A stretch of DNA of 64,000 nucleotides from Terrilactibacillus tamarindi (GCF_009718825.1 NZ_WNHB01000008.1:1-64000), one strand, 5' to 3'; shown: positions 1 to 9,934, counted from the stretch's first letter. The notes: a model not told the origin generated them from the sequence alone. Program-made: numbers and translations.

Positions 1-84
1 TGATTACTTAATTTTAGGTGTATCATCTATTTCTGTGGTAAAGTAGATAGTGTTGTCTGAAAGTTTGAACATTTGACATATATA

Positions 85-113
85 TTGACTATTCTCGTGT
101 AGTGATGTAAACT
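85..113 (+). promoter_or_regulatory. Candidate sigma-A promoter of the his operon
   Basis: TTGACT at 85-90 and TAAACT at 108-113 are separated by 17 bp. The transcript would carry a leader of about 65 nt before hisZ. I see no T-box motif or terminator hairpin in the 186 bp available, so no histidine-responsive leader is evident. The -10 is only a 4/6 match. Confidence 0.45.
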
Positions 114-186
114 TCCAGTTAAATGATAATATTTTAATACATTAGCGAACTAAAGTAATTGAGATAGTTAGTAAGGAGAAACCTTT

Positions 187-1365
187 ATGACAAAGCCTTA
201 TATGTTTGAAAAACCACTTGGACTTAGAGATACATTACCTCAAGCCCATCGTATATCTTATGAGTTGAAAGATCTTTTTTATAAAGAAATGAATCAGTGG
301 GGATATGATTTTATTAAGACACCCGCATTAGAATTCGCAGAAACAGTAGGGAAAGCTTCTGCTATTGATGATCACCAATTATTTAAATTTATGGACAGAC
401 AAGGAATACCCGTTGTATTAAGACCAGATATGACGACGCCAATTGCAAGAGTCGTTGGATCCGAGCTGAAAGAGGCTGTATTACCTCTTCGCTTAGCTTA
501 TACATCTGCACTTTATCGTGCTCAAAAAAGCGAAGGTGGACATCCAAGTGAATTCGAACAGGTTGGTGCAGAATTAATTGGCGATGCCACACCTGAAGCA
601 GATGCTGAAGTTATTTCTTTAATGGTTAAATTATTTGAAATTGTTGGTTTAGATCCTATACGTATCGTGATTGGACATGTTGGTTTTGTCGACGCCTTTA
701 TCCGCCATATGGTTTTTGATGAAGAGCATGTTCTCACCTTACGTGAACTATTATATATGAAGAACGATGTAGGGTTCCGTCATGTAGTGGCTCAGTTAGA
801 TATTCCTCCACAAAATAAAAGGGATTTAAATCAATTTATAGACACTCGAAGTTTGGATATTAATAAAACCCTTCAATTTATGGAACATCATCCATGCAGC
901 GATTACTATCAAGAAGTCAATAACTTCATGCGTTTACTGAAAGCTTATGGTCTACTTGAAAAAATAGATCTTGATCTTACGTTAGTTCCACATCTTGATT
1001 ACTATACTGGATTTGTATTTGAAGGATACGGTGGTAAAATCGGTTTTTCATTAGCCAGCGGGGGAAGATATAATGATCTATTGAAACAATTTAATCGTCC
1101 GGCGCCTGCAACTGGATTTGGTATTCGACTCGATCGATTAATTGAATCACTTCCAATGGACGCTTTCCCGGATGAACCAGAGAAAATGGCTGTCGTATAT
1201 GAGTTAGACACGATTCAGGAAGCTTTAGAATACGCCAATCAAAAAAGGAAAGAAGGCCTACGAGTCGTTCTCCAAAATGCCAAAAGTATTCAAGATGAAC
1301 GGGCCTTTCAAGAACAATTTAAAACAGTGAAATCCTTTATAAAGACAGGAGGATTATCGATATGA
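187..1365 (+). CDS. hisZ: ATP phosphoribosyltransferase regulatory subunit HisZ
   Basis: HisZ is a catalytically dead paralogue of histidyl-tRNA synthetase. It pairs with the short form of HisG to make the active, histidine-inhibited first enzyme of histidine biosynthesis. The 392-residue protein shows the class II synthetase-like core ([10 protein letters not shown] near residue 13, motif-2-like [12 protein letters not shown] near 78, and [10 protein letters not shown] near 290) and lacks the C-terminal anticodon domain of true HisRS. The ATG follows an AAGGAG at about 173-178. It is the first gene of an eight-gene operon and its stop overlaps the hisG start (ATGA). Finding hisZ next to a 215-residue hisG confirms the two-subunit arrangement. 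Confidence 0.95.
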   Translation: MTKPYMFEKPLGLRDTLPQAHRISYELKDLFYKEMNQWGYDFIKTPALEFAETVGKASAIDDHQLFKFMDRQGIPVVLRPDMTTPIARVVGSELKEAVLPLRLAYTSALYRAQKSEGGHPSEFEQVGAELIGDATPEADAEVISLMVKLFEIVGLDPIRIVIGHVGFVDAFIRHMVFDEEHVLTLRELLYMKNDVGFRHVVAQLDIPPQNKRDLNQFIDTRSLDINKTLQFMEHHPCSDYYQEVNNFMRLLKAYGLLEKIDLDLTLVPHLDYYTGFVFEGYGGKIGFSLASGGRYNDLLKQFNRPAPATGFGIRLDRLIESLPMDAFPDEPEKMAVVYELDTIQEALEYANQKRKEGLRVVLQNAKSIQDERAFQEQFKTVKSFIKTGGLSI

Positions 1366-2009
1366 CTGATTACATCACGATAGCAATGCCCAAAGGCCGT
1401 ATCTTCTATGATGCTTGTCATTTATTAAGAGAAGCTGGCTTTGACCTTCCAAACGAATTTGAAACAACACGGAAACTCATCTTAACCATTGAAAACTCAA
1501 ACTTTCGTTTTATATTAGCAAAACCTGTTGATGTGGCGACTTATGTAGAGTATGGTGTGGCGGATATTGGTATTGCAGGAAAAGATGTTATTTTAGAAAG
1601 TAATCGAAATGTTTATGAAATGCTCGATTTAGGGATCAGTGCTTGCCGCATGGCGGTGGCAGGTCTACCAAATAGGAAGCAGCAATCTTCTGTTACTAAA
1701 GTAGCAACAAAATATCCGACCATCGCGACAGAGTATTTTAAAAAACAAGGGAAACAAGTGGACATTATTTCATTAAATGGTTCGATTGAGCTTGCTCCTC
1801 TCATTGGTTTATCTGATTATATTGTTGATATTGTTTCAACGGGTCAAACCTTAAGAGAAAATGGCTTGGTCGAGTTAACGAAAATAATGGAGATTACATC
1901 AAGATTGATTGTTAACCCGGTTAGTTATCGATTAAAGAAAAAAAATATTGACTACATTATAGAGAAGTTAAAACCGATAGTAGAGGTGACTGGCGTTGGA
2001 ATGGATTAA
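1362..2009 (+). CDS. hisG: ATP phosphoribosyltransferase, short catalytic form HisG
   Basis: HisG condenses ATP and PRPP to phosphoribosyl-ATP, the committed step of histidine synthesis, in the cytoplasm. At 215 residues it is the short form, which lacks the C-terminal ACT-like regulatory domain and needs HisZ. Family motifs seen are [11 protein letters not shown] at the N-terminus, [13 protein letters not shown] near residue 66, and [14 protein letters not shown] near 155, the PRPP-binding region. It overlaps hisZ by 4 nt and hisD by 14 nt, so translation is probably coupled across all three genes. Confidence 0.96.
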   Translation: MTDYITIAMPKGRIFYDACHLLREAGFDLPNEFETTRKLILTIENSNFRFILAKPVDVATYVEYGVADIGIAGKDVILESNRNVYEMLDLGISACRMAVAGLPNRKQQSSVTKVATKYPTIATEYFKKQGKQVDIISLNGSIELAPLIGLSDYIVDIVSTGQTLRENGLVELTKIMEITSRLIVNPVSYRLKKKNIDYIIEKLKPIVEVTGVGMD

Positions 2010-3273
2010 AAACGGGGATTTAAGTTATCTAGAAGCGAGAAAAATTGGTGTGGATGAAGCGAAACAAAATACGGTTAAAGAGATTATTAATGAAGTTAAA
2101 CAACGTGGCGATCAGGCGCTGTATGACTATACTGAGCGCTTTGATGGTGTTAAACTCACTCATTTAAAAGTAACAAAAGAACAAATAAACGAAGCGTATT
2201 CTAGAGTATCTGATGACGTTGTCAACGTTATAAAAAAAGCAGCAAGCAATATTCGGACTTTTTTTGAAAAGCAAAAACCAGAATCTTGGTCATATACCAA
2301 TGATGAAGGCACTGTTTTAGGTCAGCAAATAACGCCCCTGGATGCAGCAGGTGTATACGTGCCAGGTGGAACGGCAGCTTATCCATCATCTGTTTTAATG
2401 GGAGCCATTCCAGCACTAGTTGCAGGCGTAAAACGAATTGTATTAGTTTCCCCGCCTCAAAAAACAGGCATGGTATCAGATGGCGTTCTCGTAGCAGCCA
2501 ATGAAATTGGTATTGATGAAATCTACCAAGTTGGCGGTGCTCATGCTATTGCTGCTTTAGCCTATGGAACTGAAACAATAAAACCTGTCGATAAAATAGT
2601 GGGACCAGGTAACATTTTTGTGACCTTAGCGAAGAAAGAAGTTTTTGGAGATGTAGCGATCGATAGTCTGGCTGGTCCTAGTGAAATTGTTATTTTGGCT
2701 GATGAAACAGCCAACTCAGAATGGATTGCTTCGGATTTACTCTCCCAAGCGGAACATGATCCTCTCGCAATGGCAGCTCTTATTACACCTTCTAAAGAAT
2801 TTGGTCAAGCTGTTGAAGAAGCACTAGAAAAGCAGTTATCCGATCTTCCGCGTCAAAATATTGCACGTCAGTCGATTGAACAGTTTGGTAAGATTATTTT
2901 AGTTAAGGATAATGATGAAGGAATTGATGTCATTAATCAAATGGCTCCAGAACATTTAGAAGTCGTGATAAAGGATGCCGAAGAGAAAGTAAAACAAATT
3001 AAACATGCTGGTGCTATTTTTCTTGGTCCATATAGCCCCGTCCCTATCGGTGATTATTTTGCAGGACCGAACCATATTATCCCAACGAATGGCTCAGCAA
3101 CCTATTCGAGCCCTCTCAGTGTTGAAAGTTTTGTGAAACAATCGAGCATCATTAAATATTCTAGAGAGGCTATTTTAAATAATAGTCAGCACATTGCTAC
3201 ATTCGCACGTTACGAAGGTTTTGAGGGACATGCCAGAGCGGTTGAAAATAGATTAAAGGAGGAGACTGACTGA
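1996..3273 (+). CDS. hisD: Histidinol dehydrogenase HisD
   Basis: HisD oxidises L-histidinol through histidinal to L-histidine in two NAD-dependent steps using a catalytic zinc. The 425-residue protein has the family landmarks [16 protein letters not shown] near residue 118, [13 protein letters not shown] near 180, the zinc region SQAEHDP near 251, and GPNHIIPT near 356. The start is TTG at 1996, seven bases after GAGGTG. The nearby ATG at 2001 is out of frame. The reading frame begins inside the last 14 nt of hisG. The length is typical and nothing is disrupted. Confidence 0.96.
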   Translation: MEWIKNGDLSYLEARKIGVDEAKQNTVKEIINEVKQRGDQALYDYTERFDGVKLTHLKVTKEQINEAYSRVSDDVVNVIKKAASNIRTFFEKQKPESWSYTNDEGTVLGQQITPLDAAGVYVPGGTAAYPSSVLMGAIPALVAGVKRIVLVSPPQKTGMVSDGVLVAANEIGIDEIYQVGGAHAIAALAYGTETIKPVDKIVGPGNIFVTLAKKEVFGDVAIDSLAGPSEIVILADETANSEWIASDLLSQAEHDPLAMAALITPSKEFGQAVEEALEKQLSDLPRQNIARQSIEQFGKIILVKDNDEGIDVINQMAPEHLEVVIKDAEEKVKQIKHAGAIFLGPYSPVPIGDYFAGPNHIIPTNGSATYSSPLSVESFVKQSSIIKYSREAILNNSQHIATFARYEGFEGHARAVENRLKEETD

Positions 3274-3863
3274 TGCAACGACAAGGAAAAGTACAACGAA
3301 ACACGTTTGAAACACAGATCGCTCTTTCCATTGATTTAGATGGTCAAGGAACGTCACAAGTTTCAACGGGTGTGCCCTTTCTAGATCATATGTTAACATT
3401 ATTTTCAAAGCACGGTTTATTTGATTTTACCGTTAATGCAACAGGTGATACAGATGTCGACGATCACCACACAACAGAAGATGTTGGGATTTGTCTTGGA
3501 CAAGCCATCAAATCAGCTATAGGAGATAAAACAGGGATCAAACGTTATGGACATGCCATTGTTCCTATGGATGATGCTCTTGCTGAAGTCGTCATTGACT
3601 TAAGTGATCGCCCTCACTTTATCTTTAAAGGGGATATTCCAAGTCAAAAAGTAGGCACGTTCGATACCGAACTCGTGACCGAATTTTTAGAAAAGTTGTC
3701 AATCGAGTCACGGATGAACCTTCATGTTATTGTCCATTACGGTCAAAATACACATCATATTATTGAAGCTGTGTTTAAAGCACTAGGACGTGCTTTGGAT
3801 ACGGCAACGATCGTTGATTCCAGAATTACGGGTGTATTATCGACGAAAGGAACATTAGGATGA
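3273..3863 (+). CDS. hisB: Imidazoleglycerol-phosphate dehydratase HisB
   Basis: HisB dehydrates imidazole glycerol phosphate to imidazole acetol phosphate using manganese. The 196-residue protein is the stand-alone dehydratase, not the fused phosphatase-dehydratase of enterics. Metal-binding motifs are visible: LDHML near residue 38, DDHHTTEDVG near 63, and HHIIEA near 160. The ATG overlaps the hisD stop by one base, after AAAGGAGGAG. No histidinol-phosphate phosphatase gene is in this operon, so that step must be encoded elsewhere. Confidence 0.96.
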   Translation: MQRQGKVQRNTFETQIALSIDLDGQGTSQVSTGVPFLDHMLTLFSKHGLFDFTVNATGDTDVDDHHTTEDVGICLGQAIKSAIGDKTGIKRYGHAIVPMDDALAEVVIDLSDRPHFIFKGDIPSQKVGTFDTELVTEFLEKLSIESRMNLHVIVHYGQNTHHIIEAVFKALGRALDTATIVDSRITGVLSTKGTLG

Positions 3864-4507
3864 TTGGTATATTAGATTATGGAATGGGAAATTTGTTCAG
3901 TGTCAGTTCAGCCTTAGAGGGACTAGGAGTACCTTTTATTATCTCGGATAACCAGGCTAAACTCAATGAAACGGATGCCCTTATTTTACCTGGCGTTGGC
4001 GCATTCAAAGATGCCATGACATGCCTAGAGGATCAAAAACACGTTGAGTTTATTCGAAGTTATGCGAAGAAAAAACCGTTACTTGGCATCTGCTTAGGGA
4101 TGCAGCTTTTGTTTGAAGAAAGTGAAGAACACGGCTTAACAAAGGGGCTTTCACTTCTTCCTGGCCGTGTTATTAAATTCAGCGGCTTCTCACCAAAGAC
4201 CGGAAAGTCATATAAAGTTCCGCATATGGGATGGAATACGCTTTCGATTAAACAACCAGAATCCTGTTTAGTTAAAGGATTAAGTGATCAGTATGCTTAT
4301 TTTGTGCACTCATATTATGTTCATACAAACAAACCTGAAGTTGTGATAGCAACGGCAGATTATGATGTTGATGTCCCCGCTGTCGTGGGAGATGGACAAA
4401 ATGTTTTCGGAACGCAATTCCACCCCGAAAAAAGCAGTGAATGCGGCTTAAGTATTTTAAAGAATTTCATAGAATACGCTGCTCTGCAAAAACAAACCAA
4501 CGCTTAG
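3860..4507 (+). CDS. hisH: Imidazole glycerol phosphate synthase, glutaminase subunit HisH
   Basis: HisH is the class I glutamine amidotransferase half of IGP synthase. It releases ammonia from glutamine and channels it to HisF. The 215-residue protein has the oxyanion region GVGAF near residue 45, the nucleophile elbow GICLGMQ with Cys78, and the catalytic His-Glu pair in FHPEKSSE near residue 193. It overlaps hisB by 4 nt (ATGA), and hisA follows after 15 bp. Confidence 0.96.
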   Translation: MIGILDYGMGNLFSVSSALEGLGVPFIISDNQAKLNETDALILPGVGAFKDAMTCLEDQKHVEFIRSYAKKKPLLGICLGMQLLFEESEEHGLTKGLSLLPGRVIKFSGFSPKTGKSYKVPHMGWNTLSIKQPESCLVKGLSDQYAYFVHSYYVHTNKPEVVIATADYDVDVPAVVGDGQNVFGTQFHPEKSSECGLSILKNFIEYAALQKQTNA

Positions 4508-4522
4508 AAGAGAGGATATAAC

Positions 4523-5263
4523 ATGGTTTTTACTATTCTACCTGCGATTGATTTAAAAAATGGAAAATGTGTTCGTCTCTTTCAAGGCGATTTTAATCAA
4601 GAAACCGTTTATTCTGATTCGCCTGTCACAATGGCCCAATCGTTCTATAAAGCGGGAGCTTCTTGGATTCACCTCGTCGATCTTGATGGTGCAAAGTCAG
4701 GAAAGCCCGTCAATCATGACTGGATTTATGCTATCACAAAAGAAGTCCCTCTATCCGTTGAAGTAGGCGGGGGTATCCGGGATCTACAAACAGTGGAAGC
4801 GTATCTTTCGCACGGCGTCAAACAAGTGATTCTAGGTAGCAGTGCGATTTCGGACCCTGATTTTGTTAAAGAAGCACTGAAAAAATATCCGGAAAATATA
4901 ACGATCGGAATAGATGCCAAACAGGGGAGAGTGGCTGTAGAAGGCTGGCTTGAAGTTTCCACTATTAAAGCTGTGGATTTGGCTAAAGAATTAGTCAAAT
5001 CGGGTGCAAAGAGAATCATTTATACGGATATTTCACGTGATGGAGCAATGAAAGGCCCTAACGTCGATGAAATTGAAACACTTGCAAAGGAGAGCGGGTG
5101 CCAAGTCATAGCATCTGGTGGCGTGTCTTCCATTCAAGATGTAGAAACATTGGCGGCTAAATCAGAACAAGGCATCTCCGGAGCGATTATTGGTAAAGCC
5201 TTATACACGAATGCGATCGATTTATCTGAAGCACTAAAGGTGGTGGAGCACGTTGCTAACTAA
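4523..5263 (+). CDS. hisA: ProFAR isomerase HisA
   Basis: HisA carries out the Amadori isomerisation of ProFAR to PRFAR on a (beta-alpha)8 barrel. The 246-residue protein has the catalytic aspartate in [10 protein letters not shown] (Asp10) and the second in [14 protein letters not shown] near residue 168. The two phosphate-binding half-barrel motifs (EVGGGIR near 79, ASGGVSS near 198) show the internal duplication shared with HisF. A GAGAGGAT ribosome binding site precedes the ATG, and the 3' end overlaps hisF. Confidence 0.96.
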   Translation: MVFTILPAIDLKNGKCVRLFQGDFNQETVYSDSPVTMAQSFYKAGASWIHLVDLDGAKSGKPVNHDWIYAITKEVPLSVEVGGGIRDLQTVEAYLSHGVKQVILGSSAISDPDFVKEALKKYPENITIGIDAKQGRVAVEGWLEVSTIKAVDLAKELVKSGAKRIIYTDISRDGAMKGPNVDEIETLAKESGCQVIASGGVSSIQDVETLAAKSEQGISGAIIGKALYTNAIDLSEALKVVEHVAN

Positions 5264-6017
5264 ACGAATTATTCCTTGCTTGGACGTCAAAGAGGGACGA
5301 GTTGTAAAGGGAATTCAATTTTTAAATTTAGTCGATGCTGGGGATCCTGTCGAACTCGCAAAGCATTATAATGATGAAGGGGCAGACGAGCTCGTATTTC
5401 TAGATATTTCCGCCTCACGTGAAGGTAGGGATACGATGGTTGACATTGTCAAAAAAGTCGCCTCTACGTTACATATCCCTTTTACAGTAGGTGGAGGGAT
5501 CAAATCTCTTGAAGATATCAAACGTATTTTACGAGCAGGAGCCGACAAAATTTCTTTAAATACATCAGCGGTCCTTAATCCTCAGCTCATTAAAGAAGGG
5601 GCAGACTTTTTTGGAAGTCAGTGCATCGTATGTGCGATCGATGCAAAATATGATCCTGAAAACAATCGTTATGTTGTTTATACGCATGGTGGTCATGAAA
5701 AAACATCCCTTGATGCGATTGAATGGGCTAAAGAGGTTGTTCGGTTAGGTGCCGGGGAAATTTTACTAACAAGTATGGATTCAGATGGCGAGAAAAAAGG
5801 GTTTCAACTCGATTTAACACAAAAAGTAAGTAGGGCCGTGTCTGTACCAGTCATTGCGTCAGGTGGTGCTGGATCATTAGATGATTTTTATCAAGTCTTT
5901 ACTAAGGCACAGGCTGATGCCGCTTTAGCTGCATCAATGTTCCACTATAAAGAAACAACAGTAGGAAAGGTTAAATCTTACTGCAAACAAAAAGGGGTTC
6001 ATGTCAGATGGATATAG
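5253..6017 (+). CDS. hisF: Imidazole glycerol phosphate synthase, cyclase subunit HisF
   Basis: HisF uses ammonia from HisH to convert PRFAR into IGP and AICAR, linking histidine and purine synthesis. It is a 254-residue (beta-alpha)8 barrel with Asp11 in [13 protein letters not shown], the second catalytic aspartate in AIDAKYDPE near 130, and phosphate-binding GGGIKS and ASGGAGS. The start is TTG at 5253 after AAGGTGGTGG, overlapping hisA by 11 nt. It overlaps hisIE by 10 nt at the 3' end. Confidence 0.96.
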   Translation: MLTKRIIPCLDVKEGRVVKGIQFLNLVDAGDPVELAKHYNDEGADELVFLDISASREGRDTMVDIVKKVASTLHIPFTVGGGIKSLEDIKRILRAGADKISLNTSAVLNPQLIKEGADFFGSQCIVCAIDAKYDPENNRYVVYTHGGHEKTSLDAIEWAKEVVRLGAGEILLTSMDSDGEKKGFQLDLTQKVSRAVSVPVIASGGAGSLDDFYQVFTKAQADAALAASMFHYKETTVGKVKSYCKQKGVHVRWI

Positions 6018-6661
6018 AAAAACTTAAATATGACGAAAACGGATTAATTCCTGCTATTATACAAGATGCTCAAAGTAAAGAAGTATTAACGCTTGCTTAT
6101 ATGAATAAAACCTCACTGCAAAAAAGTTTAGAGACAAAACAGACTTGGTTTTTTAGTCGATCACGCCAAGAACTCTGGCATAAGGGAGAAACAAGTGGCA
6201 ATACACAAGATATAGTGGATATAACGTTTGATTGCGACAAGGATGCATTACTAGTCAGAGTCAATCCAAGTGGTCCCGCTTGTCACACGGGGGAATATAG
6301 TTGTTTCTCAGGCATTAAAAATGAAACTGAAGAAGCATCTCATAACCGATTTGCCGTTTTAGAAGAACTTGAACGTGTGATTGCGAAAAGGGAAGTAGAA
6401 CGTCCTGAAGGCGCCTATACGACCTATCTTTTTGAAAAAGGGATCGATAAAATCCTAAAAAAAGTTGGAGAAGAAGCGTCTGAAGTCATTATAGCGGCAA
6501 AAAATCGAGATATTAGCGAACTTGAATGGGAAACAGCCGATTTATTTTACCATGTATTCGTAATGCTTAGAGAGCAAGGTGTCGGGCTTGATCGTATCTT
6601 ACAAGTCCTCGAGAAACGTCATCATGAAAAAAGTCAATTTGCTAGACGCGAAGAAAATTAA
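6008..6661 (+). CDS. hisI: Bifunctional phosphoribosyl-AMP cyclohydrolase / phosphoribosyl-ATP pyrophosphatase HisIE
   Basis: This fused enzyme does steps 2 and 3 of histidine synthesis. The N-terminal cyclohydrolase (about residues 1-110) shows WHKGETSGN and the metal-binding DCDKDALL and [12 protein letters not shown]. The C-terminal pyrophosphatase (about 118-217) is an all-helical MazG-like domain with [18 protein letters not shown] and ETADLFYH. At 217 residues it is full length. It is the last gene of the operon, followed directly by a strong terminator. Confidence 0.96.
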   Translation: MDIEKLKYDENGLIPAIIQDAQSKEVLTLAYMNKTSLQKSLETKQTWFFSRSRQELWHKGETSGNTQDIVDITFDCDKDALLVRVNPSGPACHTGEYSCFSGIKNETEEASHNRFAVLEELERVIAKREVERPEGAYTTYLFEKGIDKILKKVGEEASEVIIAAKNRDISELEWETADLFYHVFVMLREQGVGLDRILQVLEKRHHEKSQFARREEN

Positions 6662-6666
6662 TAAGT

Positions 6667-6705
6667 AAACGGGGAAATCACACATGATTTCCCCGTTTAT
6701 TTTTA
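6667..6705 (+). terminator. Intrinsic terminator of the his operon
   Basis: A perfect 14-bp stem (6667-6680 with 6685-6698), a 4-nt loop and a T-rich tail follow the hisIE stop by 5 bp. It marks a clean operon end before ytfI. Confidence 0.9.
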
Positions 6706-6745
6706 AACTTTTCAGGTTATACTGTTGAGGCGAAGGACGGTTGAT

Positions 6746-7357
6746 GTGATTGTGGTATACTTCCTTTACTTGGGTCTGTTTTTAATAGGAATCTTCGTTC
6801 TTTTGATCGTGTTGCTGCTTTTTTGGACTGTTAAAGCTGAATTAAAAGCCTATTTAAGCCCAAAGGGAATAGGCGTTCATTTTCATATCACCCTATTACA
6901 TAAAAGATTGTTTTACTTTGAACGACATATTTCAACTTTTGAAAACCTACTTGATTCTTTAATGGCGAGTTTAGAACCGTCATTTGATCTATCTCATTTA
7001 GAGGATTTTCTGTCAAAGCAGGAACTGTCTATACCGCATATTAAAAAGTCACCTCAATACAAGTTGTTAGAAAAAACCATACATATCAATAAGTTAACCT
7101 GGAATACAAATTTAGGATTTGGAGATGCAGCGATTACAGCTACATGCTGTGGTTTAGCATGGACGATAAAAGGGATGATAAGTCACTATGCCAAACAGTT
7201 GCTCAATTATCCGCCTTCATTACATATTTCACCAGACTATACGAAAAACACATTTTCAAGCGAAGTGATGTGCATATTTTCATTTAAGCTAGGAAAAGCT
7301 ATTGTGACAGCCTATAAGTTGTCAAAGTATAGGAAAGGGAGGCGGATTTCGTCGTGA
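6746..7357 (+). CDS. ytfI: DUF2953 membrane-anchored protein (YtfI-like)
   Basis: The function is unknown. The position directly before ytfJ, with a 4-nt overlap, matches B. subtilis ytfI, and the sequence looks like the DUF2953 family: one N-terminal hydrophobic segment (about residues 2-27, VVYFLYLGLFLIGIFVLLIV) followed by a soluble domain that contains a short WTIKGMISHY motif near residue 140. I place the start at GTG 6746, eight bases after AAGGA. A longer reading from TTG 6725 has no good ribosome binding site. Coupling to ytfJ suggests a sporulation link, but that is inference. Confidence 0.8.
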   Translation: MIVVYFLYLGLFLIGIFVLLIVLLLFWTVKAELKAYLSPKGIGVHFHITLLHKRLFYFERHISTFENLLDSLMASLEPSFDLSHLEDFLSKQELSIPHIKKSPQYKLLEKTIHINKLTWNTNLGFGDAAITATCCGLAWTIKGMISHYAKQLLNYPPSLHISPDYTKNTFSSEVMCIFSFKLGKAIVTAYKLSKYRKGRRISS

Positions 7358-7845
7358 CAGAACACCCTATTCAAGGATTAATGAAAACAGCCATGGAAAA
7401 TTTAAAAGACATGATTGACGTCAATACGATTATCGGTGAACCAATTCAAACACCTGACGGAAGCATCATTTTAACCGTGTCAAAGGTTGGATTTGGTTTT
7501 GCTGCTGGAGGTAGTGATTTTGGTAAAGAATCAAATAACTCCAGTTCTTCCGAAGGAGAAAAATCGAGCTTACCTTTTGGCGGTGGAAGCGGCGGCGGTG
7601 TATCCGTTACACCAATTGCTTTCTTGATTGTTGGTACGCAAGGGGTCAAAACGATTCATTTAGATAATAATACGCATCTTTACGAAAAGTTGCTGGAATT
7701 GGCACCTCAAACGGTTGATAAAATCCAAAAAATTCTAGAGAGTAGCAAGAACAAAGGATCAGGATCTGGGAATCAAATGCCGCAAACACGTCCAAACATG
7801 AAACCTAAGAAAATGGATCCAACTCAAAATGATTATTACAGTTAA
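7354..7845 (+). CDS. ytfJ: Sporulation protein YtfJ (GerW family)
   Basis: YtfJ/GerW proteins are made during sporulation and are needed for normal L-alanine germination in B. subtilis. The 163-residue protein has the conserved N-terminal part (MKTAMENLKDMIDVNTIIGEP), the core beta segments VSKVGFGFAAGGSDF and GGGSGGGVSVTPIAFLIV, and a low-complexity Ser/Gly stretch near residues 58-80. The GTG start overlaps the ytfI stop (GTGA) after AAAGGGAGG. A strong hairpin terminator follows. Confidence 0.92.
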   Translation: MTEHPIQGLMKTAMENLKDMIDVNTIIGEPIQTPDGSIILTVSKVGFGFAAGGSDFGKESNNSSSSEGEKSSLPFGGGSGGGVSVTPIAFLIVGTQGVKTIHLDNNTHLYEKLLELAPQTVDKIQKILESSKNKGSGSGNQMPQTRPNMKPKKMDPTQNDYYS

Positions 7846-7872
7846 CCGATTTGGTTAACTGTTTTAAATTTT
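7838..7872 (+). terminator. Intrinsic terminator after ytfJ
   Basis: A 10-bp perfect stem (7838-7847 with 7853-7862), loop GATTT, then a T-rich tail. The left arm overlaps the ytfJ stop codon. Confidence 0.8.
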
Positions 7873-7874
7873 TT

Positions 7875-7898
7875 ATGGCAAATCAATTGATTTGCCAT
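7875..7898. repeat. Perfect 24-bp palindrome between ytfJ and tpx
   Basis: The sequence reads identically on both strands across 24 bp, centred between 7886 and 7887, just after the ytfJ terminator and 107 bp before the tpx start. No T-tract follows, so it is not a standard terminator. It could be an operator for a dimeric regulator of tpx or a hairpin in the tpx leader. I recognise no known box. Confidence 0.6.
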
Positions 7899-8005
7899 CT
7901 AATACTAAGAAAGATATGATAGATATAAGGTAGTTTTTAGTCAACACAGGTACATAGGATGTTATAGACATTTAAATTAATCTAAAATAAGGAGTGTTTT
8001 TAAAG

Positions 8006-8503
8006 ATGGCAAAAATTACATTTGGCGGAAATCCCGTTACTTTAGAAGGAAAAGAACTTACTGTTGGAGATAAAGCCCCTTCTTTTACTGTTTTAGACAA
8101 CGATTTAAATGAAAAAAAACTAGAAGACTATTCAGGTGTTCGAATTATTAGTAGTGTTCCTTCTTTAGACACCGGTGTATGTGATGCTCAAACACGTCGA
8201 TTTAATGAAGAAGTCGGTAAAATAAATGGTGCAAGCGTTCTAACGATTAGTGTCGATTTACCGTTTGCCCAAAAACGTTGGTGTGGTGCAGCAGGGCTTG
8301 AACATGCCATTACATTATCAGATCATCGTGATCTCTCTTTTGGCCACGCTTATGGATTAGTGATGAAGGAACTTCGATTACTGGCTCGTGCTGTATTTGT
8401 GGTTGATAGTTCAAATCAAATTGTTTACGCTGAATACGTTAGCGAAGTAACCAATCATCCCAATTACGATGCTGCACTTCAAGCTGCAAAAGAAGCAAAA
8501 TAA
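8006..8503 (+). CDS. tpx: Thiol peroxidase Tpx
   Basis: Tpx is an atypical two-cysteine peroxiredoxin that reduces peroxides at the expense of thioredoxin. The 165-residue protein has the peroxidatic Cys59 in [18 protein letters not shown] and the resolving Cys93 in [11 protein letters not shown], with the expected spacing. The start is ATG 8006, eleven bases after AAGGAG. A GTG at 7994 overlaps that ribosome binding site and is unlikely. The gene order ytfJ-tpx-ytxK-ackA is as in B. subtilis. trxA, its likely electron donor, lies near the end of the window. Confidence 0.96.
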   Translation: MAKITFGGNPVTLEGKELTVGDKAPSFTVLDNDLNEKKLEDYSGVRIISSVPSLDTGVCDAQTRRFNEEVGKINGASVLTISVDLPFAQKRWCGAAGLEHAITLSDHRDLSFGHAYGLVMKELRLLARAVFVVDSSNQIVYAEYVSEVTNHPNYDAALQAAKEAK

Positions 8504-8612
8504 GGTTGGGTTTTTATTTGGATAGAGTCCAGATAGAGAACTTGAACCTTACTTCACTTTAGAATCACAAGTCTCTAAAAGCATTGTAAAGTTTGATCGG
8601 AGGACATTTTTT

Positions 8613-9587
8613 TTGCAAAAGTCGATTGTTAATCATTTATTTACGATATTAAATGAATCATCATTACTTATTGAAGAAAGCGAAAATGTGACGTTTCTTG
8701 AGGCCCTTTGTTTAACTGGAGAAAATATAATTGAAGATACGGTGAAACAAGAACAGCTAACGGACAAACTTTTGCCATTATATGAGGCCTATTTTCAAGA
8801 AGGAATGACTGCAGAAGATAGCCGTAGAGCTTATCAGCTTGCCACTTTAAAAGGAATGAGATCAGGAACACAGACCATCCATCAAATGACACCGGATAGT
8901 TTAGTGCTTTTTCTAGGCTATTTGGTATCTAAATTGATTTCAACATCTTCTGTTTCCATCTTAGATCCCGCAGTGGGAACAGGAAATTTATTAACGGGTG
9001 TCATGAATCAACTGCATTTAGACAGCTTAAAAGCTAGCGGTATAGAAATTGATGATCTATTGGTTAAGTTAGCCCATATAAATGCGAATCTTCAACAAAA
9101 AGACATTCAATTCTACCATCAAGATGCACTAAAACCACTATATATTGATCCGGTTGATGTGACGATTTGTGATGTGCCAGTAGGTATATATCCTGATGCC
9201 AATTTGAGTCAAACATACGAATTGGGAAATATAAATGGGAAATCATTTAGTCATTATATGTTTATTGAGCAAGGACTAAAGTATACAAAACCAGCTGGGT
9301 ATCTCGTTTATATGGTTCCAAATGATTTATTCGTGCAAGACAAAGACCATGTTTTTCACCAATTTATTAAAAAACATGCTGTTATTTTAGGTCTATTACA
9401 ATTACCAAGTGAATTGTTTGGTGATCCAAAGTATGAAAAAAGCATATTAATTATGCAGAAATTAGATGCTTCGATCGAGCCGCCTAAGGAGATGCTGCTT
9501 GTTCAGTTACCTTCATTTTCAAAAACAGAACAAATGGCTGACATGATAGCAAAAATTAATCATTGGTTTGATACGCATTTATCTTGA
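8613..9587 (+). CDS. ytxK: Class I SAM-dependent methyltransferase YtxK
   Basis: This 324-residue protein resembles the N6-adenine DNA methylases of type I restriction systems but is chromosomal and has no restriction partner here. A SAM-binding motif ILDPAVGTGNLLTGVM lies near residue 110. The catalytic (N/D)PPY/F motif is replaced by DVPVG near residue 190, which suggests it does not methylate adenine in the usual way. The start is TTG 8613, eight bases after GGAGG. It sits upstream of ackA, as in B. subtilis. The substrate is unknown. Confidence 0.9.
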   Translation: MQKSIVNHLFTILNESSLLIEESENVTFLEALCLTGENIIEDTVKQEQLTDKLLPLYEAYFQEGMTAEDSRRAYQLATLKGMRSGTQTIHQMTPDSLVLFLGYLVSKLISTSSVSILDPAVGTGNLLTGVMNQLHLDSLKASGIEIDDLLVKLAHINANLQQKDIQFYHQDALKPLYIDPVDVTICDVPVGIYPDANLSQTYELGNINGKSFSHYMFIEQGLKYTKPAGYLVYMVPNDLFVQDKDHVFHQFIKKHAVILGLLQLPSELFGDPKYEKSILIMQKLDASIEPPKEMLLVQLPSFSKTEQMADMIAKINHWFDTHLS

Positions 9588-9604
9588 TCTAAAGCTATGT
9601 TAAA

Positions 9605-9735
9605 ATAAAGTGAAACTTCATCGATTGAGCCGGTTCGTCCCTATTGATCATGATCCATGGTAATTTAACTTTTCGAAAGTATTCCCCCACCTTCACTTAT
9701 TAAATTTTTTAAGCTAAAGGTGGGGGTCTTATTGC
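9605..9735 (+). repeat. Structured intergenic repeat, copy A (diverged), serving as ytxK terminator
   Basis: The 5' part (AAAGTGAAACTTC at about 9607) and the 3' part (GGTGGGGGTCTTA at 9719) match copy B at 17905-18059, while the middle has diverged. The 3' half keeps a 10-bp hairpin, 9684-9693 with 9717-9726. It fills most of the ytxK-ackA gap and probably terminates ytxK transcription. See copies B and C. Confidence 0.7.
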
Positions 9736-9834
9736 TCTAATCAAGATATCAAGTCTATGTATAGTAAGTTATGGAAGGTACACGTATAAGTACTTTTTAT
9801 TGGGGCGTATCTGATTTAAATTTATAAATAAAAA

Positions 9835-9863
9835 TTGTCTTTATATTATTGCCGCTATAAAAT
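9835..9863 (+). promoter_or_regulatory. Candidate sigma-A promoter of ackA
   Basis: TTGTCT (9835-9840) and TAAAAT (9858-9863) are separated by 17 bp, about 70 bp before the ackA start. No convincing cre site was seen beside it, unlike the CcpA-activated ackA of B. subtilis. Confidence 0.5.
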
Positions 9864-9934
9864 AAAAGAAGGGTTTACGGACGCTTTATTTTTATCCATA
9901 ACTAAACAGGTGATAAGTGAAGGGGTGTTAGAGC

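Noticed and set aside
1-186. Possible histidine T-box before hisZ
   Set aside because: No GGGTGGNACCGCG-like motif or terminator in the available 186 bp; a simple promoter explains the region.
8613-9587. Type I restriction-modification methylase system
   Set aside because: No HsdS/HsdR partners and the catalytic NPPY/F motif is altered; position identifies the gene as ytxK.
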